This document shows, piece after piece, positions 47,999-59,480 of a stretch of 64,000 nt of DNA (position 1 is the first letter of the stretch; each line of letters opens with the position of its first letter). The notes under the pieces are model-generated. The model was given only the letters and a program-made list of their open reading frames with translations. It searched no databases and was not told the origin of the DNA. Source of the stretch: Limnoperna fortunei (lineage: Eukaryota; Mollusca; Bivalvia; Mytilida; Modiolidae); assembly GCA_944474755.1 (NCBI GenBank), contig OX104115.1, forward strand, positions 67,308,993-67,372,992, read 5' to 3'. A program made the position numbers and the translations under genes.

Positions 47999-49090
47999 GT
48001 CTCGCCTGCGACGAAAGTCGCTGGAGGCGAGACATATGTATGGGAATCCAGCAGCGGCTGCGGCGGCGTAAACACATCTTGCTGCATATATTTGTAAGCC
48101 CAAGCCCTAGGTCCATCAAATTTGGTACAGAGGTAGCTTATGATGAGTACTTGCCAGTCAGTCACCTGTCACCTGACCTTGACCTCAATTTCACGGTCCA
48201 GTGACTACGTTAAAGTTTTTGGGTTACGACAGTTCCTCTGTTACCACGCATGGTTGGATGACAATATTTGGTATATAGGTTGCTGATGACTAGTACATGA
48301 CTGTCTGGTAGGTGTCACCTGACCTTGACCTCAATTTCACGGTCCAGTGACTACGTTAAAGTTTTTGGGTTACGGCAGTTCCTCTGTTACCAAGCATGTT
48401 AGGATGACAATATTTGGTATATAGGTTGCTGATGACTAGTACATGACTGTCTGGTAGGTGTCACCTGACCTTGACCTCAATTTCACGGTCCAGCGACTAT
48501 GTTAAAGTTTTTGGGTTACGACAGTTCCTCTGTAACCACGCATGGTAGGATGACAATATTTGGTATATAAGTTGCTGATGACTAGTACATGACTGTCTGG
48601 TAAGTGTCACCTGACCTTGACCTCAATTTCACGGTCCAGCGACTACGTTAAAGTTTTTGTGTTACTGCAGTTTCTCTGTAACTATGCATGGTAGGATGAC
48701 AATATTTAGTATATAGGTTGCTGATGAATAGTACATGACTGTCTGGTAGGTGCCACCTGACCTTGACCTCAATTTAACGGTCCAGCGACTACATTAAAGT
48801 TTTTGGGTTACTGCTGTTCCCCTGTAACCAAGCATGGTAGGATGACAATATTTGGTATATAGGTTGCTGATGAATAGTACATTACTGTCTGGTAGGTGTC
48901 ACCTGACCTGGACCTCAATTTCACGGTCCAGCGACTACGTTAAAGTTTTTGTATTAGGACAGTTCCTCTGTAACTATGCATGGTATGGTGACAATATTTG
49001 GTATACAGGCCGCTGCTGATATTTAATGCTATTTACATAATGCTTATGACGAAATTTATTTTCGTTACTGATGCGGAATGCAGGCGAGAC
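47999..49090 (+). mobile_element. HINE/Helentron-like non-autonomous element with internal satellite
   Basis: Begins GTCTCGCCTGC and ends GCAGGCGAGAC, a perfect 11-bp inverted terminus, in T-rich flanks. The left end folds: GTCTCGCC pairs with GGCGAGAC at 48025-48032 around an inner GCGAC-GAAA-GTCGC hairpin. The centre is six 146-bp tandem repeats. Inverted ends, a terminal hairpin and a central satellite are the plan of Helentron-associated elements, including mollusc pearl-like repeats. No coding capacity is seen; the open frame over the left end is repeat-derived. Class assignment is inference from architecture. Confidence 0.65.
48171..49015 (+). repeat. 146-bp tandem repeat, six units
   Basis: The word ACCTGACCTTGACCTCAATT recurs at 48171, 48317, 48463, 48609, 48755 and 48901, exactly 146 bp apart each time. 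The units are similar throughout (ACGGTCCAG.GACTAC, GATGACAATATTTGGTATA) and the last is truncated. It is contained in the element at 47999-49090. Confidence 0.95.
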
Positions 49091-49381
49091 GTTTTTCTGT
49101 GTCCACACTTGTTGTTATGCATTTATTACTTTCAGTGTAGTTGTTTCTAGCATGCTAATGAGAAAGGGAAATTTTGTTTGAATTATGGCAAGAAAGTTTT
49201 TTGTAATTTCGTGAAAGGTCCTAATATTACTTTGGACAGAGGTTAATAAACTTCTCTCCCTACTTATGTCACAGTACTGTGCTTCACCCATTTCAAGCTC
49301 ACCTTGTCTTGTTATATATTAAGAAAAAGATGAACACTTTATTGTAGAAATGAACTGTAAAAATATATGTTTTCCTTTCAG

Positions 49382-49574
49382 CGGACAGAAAAGCTTTATT
49401 CAATGGCTTTGCTCACCATCCTTATGCCATGGGACCATTGCCATTTATGCCATTCAACAATCATATGTTGTCTCCACCTGTTTCCCTGGCAATGGCCTCT
49501 CACCTTGGCCTACGGCCTGATGGATCCATGCTGAAGGACAGATCAAGTTCAGAATCTGACATAATATCACCAAG
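49382..49574 (+). CDS. dach: Dachshund, coding exon 3 (proline/methionine-rich linker)
   Basis: Third coding exon, 193 bp. The acceptor is CCTTTCAG|CGGAC and the donor CAAG|GTAATG. Using the one base from exon 2, it reads ADRKALFNGFAHHPYAMGPL and continues with Pro/Met/His-rich sequence, then LGLRPDGSMLKDRSSSESD. This is low-complexity linker between the two DACH boxes. The DRSSSESD stretch is a plausible acidic/phosphorylation patch, which is inference. Assignment rests on exact phase fit with exons 2 and 4 and on position. The linker itself is poorly conserved in the family, so an extra skipped exon between exons 2 and 3 cannot be excluded. Confidence 0.85.
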
Positions 49575-52500
49575 GTAATGGCCTTTGATTTTTAATCTAT
49601 ATTTTTACTACACAAAAAGAAGGAATGAGACAATTTCAGTTTAAAGTTGTGGGTTTTTTCTCTTCGTCACATTTGTTAATCTTCAGTGAAACAATTGGAG
49701 TTAACTGTTAGTTATCCATCTGATCTGTTCACAATGTCATGATCCAATGGAAGTATTTAATTTTACCTTTCACTTTGTCAAAGCAAAATGGCAGTTTATT
49801 TAAAGATGAACTGTATTAAATCATCCATTCTGTAGGAACATCTGATTTGAGAAAGATCAAAATAATTCCTGTAGATCATCCTATATAGGTATATATAATT
49901 GATACAGTCAAGGTTAATTTTTTCAGCAATACATGGATGTTATCACTTATTATAACAAAGATTAGAAATATTACATAATACATAGAAGTGGTTACATTAT
50001 TAGGTTAAAATTGGTATACATGGCATGTTTTTGACAAATATCTTAATTTATAGTCGTTAGTGATTCTTTTGTATTGTGTGTGCAGCAGACATTTTTTCCA
50101 TTTGTTTTGTGGGTTGTAGACATACCTTTTTTTGAGTTATGTTGAGGTTTTGTAAGAATGGATTTGATTATCAGTTTTTGTGTTTTCAGCAGACATTTCT
50201 TCCATTTATTTGTTGGTTGCAGACGTTCTATTTGTGAGTTATGTTGAGGTTTACCCTTTTATTAACTTCCCATGAGCAGTCAATAAGACCACCCTATAAA
50301 GCACAGTTTGACACTCGGTAATCTCCTGCCGCAACACAAACATATGGTTATTACAATTAAATCAGTCACTTATAATAACATCTGTGTTGCCATCCATATT
50401 GAGATGTCATTTTATTTTGTCCATTTGTTGTCTGTTGCTTCGACAAACACCCAATTATTGTACAATTTATACTCGTCATGAAAACGTCTTAACACTAAGT
50501 GGCAGAAAATCAGATCTTCGGAGTCGGAATCATTGTAAATGATATATATTGAGGAGGATTGTAATCGGAGAAAATGATCGGCTTTCATTGACAAACTGTA
50601 GAAATTGTCTCCGTTATTGGTTGTGATTTACATGTTTATAACAATTATAGACGATTTACTTTATTTGTCTTTTATAAAGTGGTATTGGCATGCATTATCG
50701 TAAATACAGAGATTGATTCTCAATTGGGAAGAAATTGAATTATTTCAGTCTCACAGTAAATTGATACAGTCAAGCAAAGACATCTTGGTTTAGTGGTCTT
50801 CTTGATTATTTTGGTAATTTTAGTAGAATAGTACAATGAATGCAAAAGTCTAACTTAAAGAACATGAAATGTTTAAAAATAAAAACCATATATAGAGGGG
50901 TTATGTAGCAACACAACAGTTTGTTTGTCCTGTTCTAAATTTCACGCTTTACATCTTGCTGGGAGCTGGGTTACAGAAATTGGTCAGAGGTTACTAAGTA
51001 AACAGGTCATGCGTGCAATGGTTCTGATTGCAAGAGAAGGGTAGCATGCGATTCTGTGATGAAGCTATGTGTTTAATTTCCTTTTTATAGTTGAAGACTT
51101 TGATTCTTTAGCTAAATGGGTGGTCCCTAAAAAATTGGTGTAAACAAAATTCAATTGTAAGGGCTAGCCAAACTCTTACGCTTGACAACCATCTTTAAGA
51201 TGAATTTTCTTTGCAAAGACATCAATGCATAACTGATCTAATCAACGAATAAAAAAATTCTTTATATTTAAATAGAATTCTTTTTATTTGTTTGAAGATG
51301 AGGAAATAAAGATTTTATTTTAAAGAAAACCGTAATCATTTAATGTGAATGATATTCAATCAATAAGACACTGGGGATAAAAGAAAGATTTTATTATATC
51401 TTTGATTTTAATGGCAGTCTTACATCATAAGGATGGTATCATTTGTACATCTTTGAAATAAATAGAAAAGGAGGGATAAAACCTACTTCATCTTAAAAGC
51501 ATTAATTAGGAAGAACCATTTACCGAAAATGTTATCAAACGTTTCATATATATCTTTGTGTTTTGTCGAGTAATATTTGAATTATTAGGATTCTTTTGAA
51601 GAAGAGATGGTTTCAAACATACAAAGATTTCTCCAAACCTTAATAAGATTTTAGTAGCTCAAATGATAAAGTGGTAAATTTTTTGCACTCAGACTCAAAG
51701 CAGGAAATTGAAAATCAGAAAAAAAGCAAAAGGATTTATATTAGAAATAATTATAATCATCTTAGTGATATTTGTTGAAACCATATGGATAATTATCGTT
51801 GATGACATAACTCTTTTATACCAACAGGTTAATATAACTACTGTTATTCTATAACGGAAAGCTTAAAAGATTTGAAACATCTTTAAATGATTATTTCTAA
51901 TATATATGATCTATTGCATTTTTTTTACTGTTGGCACATATTAAACATCTGATCGTGAAAAACATTATTTTATTTAAAGTGAAAAGTACATTTGTTTAAA
52001 AATGAGAGTGAAAAGCAGAAAATAGAGAAATATTCTGACAAATATCACTGTGCTATATGCAACATGTTTGTAAAGGTCCATTAAAATTTAAAATTTTAAT
52101 TCTCCTATTTTTGCAAGAATAGTATGTAACATCTAAGCAAAAACTTAAATTATGGAGGTGTGAGTGGTACAGTCTTCTTATTACTGAGTATTATCTTCTA
52201 TTGATCACTGGGATGTCAACAGAGGTCTTGATTCTGATTAATGTGTGCTCAATTGAGTCAGTCTTAATTGACAAGGACTACCATCTTTTTTGCTGAAAGT
52301 CATTGGTACTGTGTATATTCCCAAGCAATAAGAAGGGGATACTACGTAGAACCGAAAACAATGCTTTGGTATAAAAGCTCATTCAAACAATCATTGTAGA
52401 TGCAGGTTCTTCTAAATGTTGTCTGTAATCTATTCGCAACTCAATTAATGTCCACTCTGTGTACACGCAACTTTTGGAGATAAGTTTACTGGTAATATGT

Positions 52501-52996
52501 CCACTCTGTGTACACGCAACTTTTGGAGATAAGTTTACTGGTAATATGTCCACTCTGTGTACACGCAACTTTTGGAGATAAGTTTACTGGTAATATGTCC
52601 ACAATTAGTGTCCAATCTGTGTACACGCTACTTTTGGAGATAGTTTACTGGTAATATGTCCACTCTGTGTACACGCAACTTTTGGAGATAAGTTTACTGG
52701 TAATATGTCCACAACTAGTGTCCACTCTGTGTACACGCAACTTTTGGAGATAAGTTTACTGGTAATATGTCCACAATTAGTGTCCACTCTGTGTACACGC
52801 AACTTTGGGAGATAAGTTTACTGGTAATATGTCCACAATTAGTGTCCGCTGTGGACAGTTCATGCTTTTAAAAAATCTGCCTTGCAATTGAAAAATTGCT
52901 GAAAGTAGTAATAAGTCATCTAGTTCTTTCATAATTTTTAAGGAATTATCAGTTGTTAACAGGCTGTTTATAGCATTGTTTACATGTTTTTTCCAG
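49575..52996 (+). other. dach: dach intron 3 (about 3.4 kb)
   Basis: Intron with GTAATG donor and TTTTTTCCAG acceptor. It contains a diverged direct duplication of roughly 105-bp spacing near 50085-50255 (GCAGACATTT...GAGTTATGTTGAGG). A 49/62-bp tandem array at 52450-52857 ends only about 140 bp before the exon 4 acceptor. No gene is seen. Confidence 0.8.
52450..52857 (+). repeat. 49/62-bp composite tandem repeat, seven units
   Basis: The core GTCCACTCTGTGTACACGCA plus ACTTTTGGAGATAAG and TTTACTGGTAATAT has a 49-bp period at 52450, 52499 and 52548. Some later units carry a 12-13 bp spacer (CCACAATTAGT), giving 61-62 bp. It lies just before the dach exon 4 acceptor. Confidence 0.9.
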
Positions 52997-53085
52997 GATG
53001 AGAGATGACAGATTAGATGGACTCCAGAAACCAATCAGATCCTCACCAACCTATGACATGGATAACAGAACACCAGATTATGATA
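52997..53085 (+). CDS. dach: Dachshund, coding exon 4 (linker)
   Basis: Short fourth coding exon, 89 bp. The acceptor is TTTTCCAG|GATGAG and the donor GATA|GTAAGT. In frame with the two bases left by exon 3 it reads RMRDDRLDGLQKPIRSSPTY followed by DMDNRTPDYD. It is a charged linker with no identifiable domain. It leaves one base, which is completed by exon 5 to Asn. Support comes from strong splice sites and phase matching on both sides. Confidence 0.85.
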
Positions 53086-54732
53086 GTAAGTTGAGTGAAA
53101 GAGGAGCGTGTTCTGGGCAAAGTACATAGGGATCCAGTTTTTTCTACTGGTTTAAATACTGTAATATCTGTATAGGGAACCAGCACTTATATGTCATATA
53201 GTAAAAAACCAACTATTTAATCACTGAAATTTTAACACAATAAGGAGAAAAAATTTTATTGTTGATGATATAAATAAGTTTATTTATAAATGAGATGTAA
53301 ACATGGTGTTTATAAAATACTACGTCTTTTCTTCAGTTCTTTCTTCCAAATAACTTACATGTAGGATACTTCATTTATATAGTGCATGCTCATTTGCTAT
53401 ATTGTAAGTTAAAAAGATCAAAAGTTCTGCAAAGAACATGTTGTACATGGATTAATAGTTTTACAATATTAAACACATTTTCAACATCATAAGAAAATAT
53501 ACTGAGAATTTCATTGGCTTAAACAAAAATGAATAAAAGTACAAGTAATTAGTGTTGTGATGAATGACTTGGAATAACATCTGTAGAAGTGTGAAATATT
53601 ACAACAAATATGCACTTAGGTGATAACTGTATATGCTTAGAATTCTCAGTAATGACATATTTTCAGAACTCAGCTCACGATTAAATCTTTACATAATAAA
53701 ATCCTACCAGACAAAATTCATTTTCTACATTTGAAATGTACATTAAATAACGATGTTTCCAAGATTAGATACAGTCCCAGAAACGTTTATGGCTACCTTG
53801 TGTAATGGCAAAATGTGTTTTTTAATATAAAACACAAATTTCTTGACATTCTTGATCTGATAGATGTTTGTAAATTGTTTTCTGCTGTTAAATTTCCGTC
53901 ATTACATTATGATTTTTGATGTTTTAGAATTAATGTACCTTCATTTATCCAGTTGATTATTCTCAAAGATCAAGAAATGAATCACAAGTGAAATGGATTT
54001 ATTGTTTATTTCTCTGTAACATCTGTATTTTCCATTATTTGTACATTTGTTGTGAGACATTAAAGATATTGAAGTATCTTACAATAATCAAAATTGTAAA
54101 TAAAAGTCTCTGCTGAAAAATTTTAATATTATGCTATAAAAAAGAAATGCTAGCCAGGGAACATGATTTCAAGTTCAAGCATTTGTCATTCAGTACATGA
54201 AAATATTTCCAATGTTTGTTTTGGAGGAGCATTTGTTTATGTTTTTTAGTATATAAAGGGAACAAAATAAAGAATTCTGTTAATTAATGAGTTATTGAAG
54301 ACTTAGACGTGGATAGTCGATTGACAGGGCTCTCGAAAAAAATTACTATCTCAATTGACTGTTGTAGATATCAATGTTTTGAAAGTTAACTTAAAATTTT
54401 CATACTTATGTCAGTAATAATTTGCAGGCCTAAAAAATGGCTAAATTGCCAGTTGCAGCATATTTTGAGAACCCAAGCTTGGTAAAAAAAAAAATTTCAG
54501 AAAAGCTTATTTATTCAAATGATTGTTTAAAAAGGGGCTTTCTGCAATTGTTCAGTTATATGATAGTAATCAGTGTATATTAAGGATAAAGTCTGACTCA
54601 AACTCACAATTTCAGTGTTGACACCCCTGTGATCGATAGTCAATGGCTAATTACCATAACCACTAGTACACAAAAGCCTTCACTTGAAATGGAAAAGGAC
54701 ATTTAACACACAACTAAAACTTCTTATTTTAG
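53086..54732 (+). other. dach: dach intron 4 (about 1.6 kb)
   Basis: AT-rich intron with borders GTAAGT and CTTATTTTAG. A partial minus-oriented tRNA-derived SINE head lies at about 54590-54668. I see nothing else in it. Confidence 0.8.
54590..54668 (-). repeat. Partial tRNA-derived SINE head, minus orientation
   Basis: On the minus strand: CTAGTGGTTATGGTAATTAG (A-box-like), then GTGTCAACACTG and the B-box-like GTGAGTTTGAGTCAG. The body is missing. Confidence 0.5.
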
Positions 54733-54849
54733 ACAATAGACCTTTGAACCTTCATATCAATGGCCATGCTAAAGACTTGACCAACAATAAAAGTGATGAT
54801 GAATTAGATGATGAAGATGACAGATTATCTGATGATGAAAGAGATGAAG
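54733..54849 (+). CDS. dach: Dachshund, coding exon 5 (acidic linker)
   Basis: Fifth coding exon, 117 bp. The acceptor is TTATTTTAG|ACAAT and the donor GAAG|GTAAAT. It reads NRPLNLHINGHAKDLTNNKS followed by a strongly acidic run (DDELDDEDDRLSDDERDEG). Dachshund proteins carry an acidic/serine-rich stretch ahead of DACH-box C, so order and composition fit. One base remains and joins exon 6 to give Asp. The frame also stays open into the intron to 54950; that read-through could make a truncated protein only if the donor were skipped. Confidence 0.9.
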
Positions 54850-54999
54850 GTAAATTTAAAGAATATACTAGTTATCTTGAAGAATGTATGATAAAAGTGG
54901 ATTTTAAAATGGAGATGCATTTGATGTGTAAAGCTCCTACTGGAAAATGAATGTGTTTTTGTTGATGAAGTAAAAGCAATAAATGTCATTGTAAAATGT

Positions 55000-55107
55000 G
55001 TGGCTATACTATGTTGCGTCACCTTTGTATGACCAGTGGCTATACTATGTAGCGTCACCGTTGTATGACCAGTGGCTATACTATGTAGCGTCACCGTTGT
55101 ATGACCA
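55000..55107 (+). repeat. 36-bp tandem repeat, three units
   Basis: GTGGCTATACTATGTAGCGT plus CACCGTTGTATGACCA starts at 55000, 55036 and 55072; the first unit has two changes. Confidence 0.9.
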
Positions 55108-56432
55108 GAGTAGAAATTTGATAGTTAAAATGTTTTGCTTATAATGTAATAAATGGTTGCAAAACTCTCATTCTGGAATCTGTTCTGTTATAGCAGTCCA
55201 TTATGTCGTCTGCTGTCAGACAGAAAAGACAGCAATTCAAAAATTTGAAGAAGCTCCAATTATAAAAAAGAGTACTGTGTTTGATTAAAAGGATGCAGTT
55301 TTTAAAATTATTCTAAAACAGATGAACATTTTTCCCTCATTAGCCGGAGTGTGGTATCGTTTGGAGCACAGCAGGACCATGCGAAATAGCTATTCCCAAA
55401 AATATCCCAAATGGAATGTATTCCATTTAAACTATTTTATTGAAACAGTGAAATTATAAATTTGATTTCTCCCCATGTGAAAGTCTTAGAACTCTGTGAG
55501 ACGTATGTAATAACGTTTGTTTGTTATTAGCTGCGTGCATCTTGGTGCATCTGTATTGCTAAGGAAACAGCATGCGTCGAAGAGTTTCGTTTTATCAAAT
55601 TGTTATTTTTTAATTTCTATCTGTTCACAACAAACTATTTATTCATTTCTTTCACAGAAGAAAATATTTTGTCTCACTTTGAAACAAACAAGCAGACACA
55701 AGAAATAAAGACATGTTCAAGTTAGATAATGAGCATGCTCAGTATGCATGTTGATTTGTTCTTAAAATCTTCATTTTGACCATGCTTTGCTCATTAAAAC
55801 TACCAAATTATACATATTTTTTAAAATGTGGAGGAGAAATTGGATCATAATTATTTCATATAATCTTCATTTACTAAATTCATCAAAATAAAACAAGCTC
55901 GGCAATTTGCTAATTTTAATGATTTTATTTCAGACAACATCTGACTTCGCTAATTTTCTCTTAAATGCTCTGTCGCCATTTCAGAAAGTTTTTTACTAAT
56001 TGCATGAAGTACTCAGTGCTGTTGTGGTACATTCTGTTAATTTTAACAAGATTGTTGTTAAATATATTACGTTTAACCACAGTAATCATTTTGAAAACAA
56101 ACAGGAATAACAAGAAAGTATCATAGTATAGTGTAGTATTTCCATTCAAGGCAAAATGAAACAAGAGTTGGACAAATGAACTCTGCACTTAAAGCTGAAA
56201 CTACATTGCAATGCATACTGCATATCAATGTTGCAATACTAGTATATTGCAATATTTATATAGGTATTGCACTATGTATTGTTACATTTTGTAAATATTA
56301 TATATAATATTATTGTATATATATGATATTTGTTACAAAATGATCTTTTCCAAAAATAAGAAAAAAATTTCAGTACAGCTCATTTCAAACGACTTATTGA
56401 AATTAATGGCAAGCAACTAAATCTATAAACTA

Positions 56433-56555
56433 AAGCATTAACCCCCCCTCTCTCCGTAACCAAGCATTAACCTCCCCTCTCTCCGTAACCAAGCATTTAC
56501 CTTCCCTCTCTCCATAACCAAGCATTAACCTCCCCTCTCTCTGTAACCAAGCATT
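56433..56555 (+). repeat. 29-bp tandem repeat, about four units
   Basis: AAGCATTAACCTCCCCTCTC plus TCCGTAACC starts at 56433, 56462, 56491 and 56520. Confidence 0.85.
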
Positions 56556-57209
56556 TGATACACATGTAATCGCTATTAAAGAAATACATGGACATATAAT
56601 ACATTGATTAAATAAGGACTTTTCATAATTTGGTTTTACCATGCATGCAGTTCAACTTGAATGAAAGATTACACAATTAAGTGGCAAAATATTGGTTAAT
56701 TCTTTGGTGTTTAATGCCAAATCAGAATGTAACCAGCCATACTGTGGCATGTCCTGGTTTACTGTTACTATTAGGTATTATTAATTGTCTGTTTGGCATT
56801 AAACAACATACTTGTACTTTCACTACAGGTAAATTTCAATCAGTTTATTTTTTATGCAAACCTTTAATTACATGTGTTTTTTTTTATAGGGCTTAAATAG
56901 ATTTATTGCATATTTTTTATTTTAAAATGTACTTTGGTGTAATTTACTCTATACTGCACTGGGCCATTTTATTTTCTTTTAATCTAATGCCTGCTGGCAT
57001 TGTCATTTTGTCTTTAATTCCAATTAATGCATTTTCCAGAAAATTCCATTTAACGTGAAACAAAAAAAATTCTACTAAGAAAATATGTTTTTGTTTTCTT
57101 AGTGGTTTCCATCGCTTTTCATTTCCTATTGAAACTAATTTTATTGGAGCTGATATAAAACAGTTATAAGATAATATGATGAGTGGAGTGTCTTTTACTG
57201 AAGTGTAAA

Positions 57210-57480
57210 TCTAATCCATGATGTGATCTCCTTTAGGATACGCTTGTACCACTGTCGCGTAATATTGGCAAATTCAATCATATGCGACAGATAGGAAAAG
57301 ACATGAAAATAACGAGGGGAAAAAGCAATGATCGTCAAATTAATAAAGTCGCAATTAACAGAATAAATCTATGACATGTTATTAGAGGGACTGTCATCTC
57401 TGCGCGGTTGATTTCTCGAAGTGCTCCGAGGTATGACATTTTACGATTCCGTTTTGATAGGAAAATCACTCGTATGAATG
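57210..57480. promoter_or_regulatory. CpG-richer block in dach intron 5, candidate enhancer
   Basis: CG dinucleotides cluster here (GCGCGGTT, TCGAAGTGCTCCGAGG, TGTCGCGTAA, ATGCGACAG), against AT-rich flanks with few. No ORF or repeat explains it. Function is inference. Confidence 0.25.
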
Positions 57481-58314
57481 AAAAGATTTGTTCCTTTGTT
57501 TTAGAGCTGTTTAGTTATAATCCAAAGAGTAAATTAGTATAGAATAAGATATATGAAAACAACAATGCCACAACCGAAAATAATGAAGAAATGAATTGAA
57601 ATGTGAAATAATATCATTTAAAGCAGAAAATTATTTTCCTTTGACTATGAGGCTTTTATATCAGAAGATAACAGGTACATTAGCTTTCACTAATAGAAGC
57701 AAGTATCCTGCAGGAAAACCATCATTCATTTAAGAAATAAATAAGATTTCCAATGTAATCAAAAGTACTGTCATGTGACCTTTTTTGCATTAAAGAATGA
57801 TTTCAGTTTTTTTATGTATAAACAAAAGTATTCAGATTTGTTACATTTTATACGGACAAGGAATAAAATATCCCAACCCCAGCCCCCTTTTTACCTATAT
57901 ATTTATAGTTCATAGCTAAAATCCTGTCATGTGACAAGCCAGTGTTTTTTTTAAGACTTTAAAGATCAGTACTAAAAATCAGGGACGTAGCTACAAAATT
58001 CACGTGCCTGCAGTAAAATTTGTCTTTAAAAAATAACTTTTTTATATGTCCGGTCTCACCATATTATTTAACCAAAACACACCAATTTTTTTAGCTTTAT
58101 TTGGCCATTGCCTCGTGGACTACCTTCCTTTAGCAGCCCCTCACCCCCTGCGGAATCAGTGTCTTCACTCAATAGAAGCCTCTTATGCCCCTGAAATACT
58201 GAAACTTTGAAACTGGTTTCATTTGAACCCAAAATTTAATTATGTCTTCTCATTACAGTTTTCATATAAAATGTATGCCGTGTGCATCATATGCTGCATA
58301 ACTTGGTATGTTAG

Positions 58315-58580
58315 TTTGTTTGTTTAAATGGTGTTTAATCCACTTTAAGGAATTTTTTCTTAGCTATATCATGGCATCCAGTTTTTATTGGGGGAGGAAG
58401 CTGGAGTACCTGGAGAAAACCCCCAACCTGCGATAGAAAAACTGGCAATCCTTTTCAGTTAAGGTTGGAGTCTGGTACATCCTGCCCACAACGAGACTCG
58501 CATTCTCAACCTCAATGTTGATATACCAAGTGGATCAATGGTAGATGACTAACTACCTTAAGTGATCAGCCACTGAGACC
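58315..58580 (-). repeat. tRNA-derived SINE, near full length, minus orientation
   Basis: Minus strand: CTCAGTGGCTGATCACTTAA (A-box-like), a B-box-like GCGAGTCTCGTTGTG, a body containing GGATTGCCAGTTTTTCTATC, and the tail GGATTAAACACCATTTAAAC. Confidence 0.65.
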
Positions 58581-59318
58581 TTTAACTAAGTATGAAGAGT
58601 CCGCTTTACCTGGAAAATGTAAAGTATAGTTGATGTCAACACAAAACATGGAATCAGAAATTGCCAAAGACCATGACAAGCTTGTCATTCTTGATCCTAT
58701 ATGAGGTCTGCCATACACTGAATCGTGGAGTTAAGTGTCCCAACACTGCTATGATAGCCTTTTTTCATAAGTAAATTCATAACATCTCTGCAATAAAATT
58801 AATGCTACCTCAGATTATTACAATTTAAACCGCAGCAGTTACGATAATATCCATGTAAATTTCAAATAAATCCTTTTGTAACGATTTGAATAGATTTCAA
58901 TACACGATATTTGATAAAATGTACAATTTAAATGTATTTACATCCCTGACATTTGAAATGTAAAAGTTTAATTTTCCAGGTATTTGATAATTGAATATAA
59001 ATCAAATGAAACATATACAAATGTATACTTTTTTTTTATCAAAAATCATTTAAAATTGATGATGGGGAGAAATTTAATCTTGTGGGGTGTATTCAAGTCA
59101 GTCAGCTTATATTTAATTTGATGTCATGGGGAGATAATTTGGTTAAAGTCTGAGATACATGTACCCCATTTAATGTCATTTTTCCTGTTTGCTGGAGAGA
59201 AATAAGATGGAGATTTTCTACTGGCAGTAAACTTGCGTAAAAAATCTTACAATAGTCGATCATTGTGATGAAAATGTTCTGTCAAAGAATTATCTTCCCG
59301 TTTGTGGCAACGTGCCAG

Positions 59319-59480
59319 AATTCAGTCCGAGAATCCTTTTTTAGACTTTGATGCGAGCATGCAAGGCTCCATCATAGTGAAAAAAAATGTTGGACGGCAG
59401 AGGATTCTCTGACTCATGCTCCCATCAAAGTCAGAAAAAAACGTTGGACGGCAGAGGACTCTCGGATCAGTGAGAATAAT
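59319..59480. mobile_element. Palindromic MITE-like repeat, copy B
   Basis: Starts AGTCCGAGAATCC then TTTTTAGACTTTGATGCGAG, and closes with inverted counterparts (CTCCCATCAAAGTC, GAGGACTCTCGGA). GTTGGACGGCAGAGGA occurs twice in the right half. It is non-coding. Confidence 0.55.

Larger units (their letters stand above)
19939..49381 (+). other. dach: dach intron 2 (about 29.4 kb), host of the large transposon
   Basis: The longest dach intron in the window, with borders GTAAGT and TTTCCTTTCAG. From 19939 to 31313 it is AT-rich intronic sequence with a SINE at 26081-26266, a 33-bp duplication at 26754-26819, a 46-bp array at 28551-28960 and otherwise nothing I can call. From 31316 to 45206 it is occupied by a CACTA-like transposon. 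From 45209 to 49381 it holds a 50-bp array, a GPCR-like fragment and a 1.1-kb repeat element with 146-bp internal repeats. Removing the transposon would leave an intron of about 15.5 kb. Confidence 0.9.

Noticed and set aside
47920..48204. 94-codon frame over the left end of the 146-bp repeat element
   Set aside because: It runs through the terminal hairpin and first satellite unit, so it is repeat-derived.
52383..53034. Minus-strand frames with repeated VACTQSGHITSKLISK
   Set aside because: Translations of the 49/62-bp tandem array, with no gene context.
54684..54950. Single-exon gene around the acidic segment
   Set aside because: The sequence matches a dach linker exon with splice sites at 54733 and 54849; the extra codons are intron read-through.
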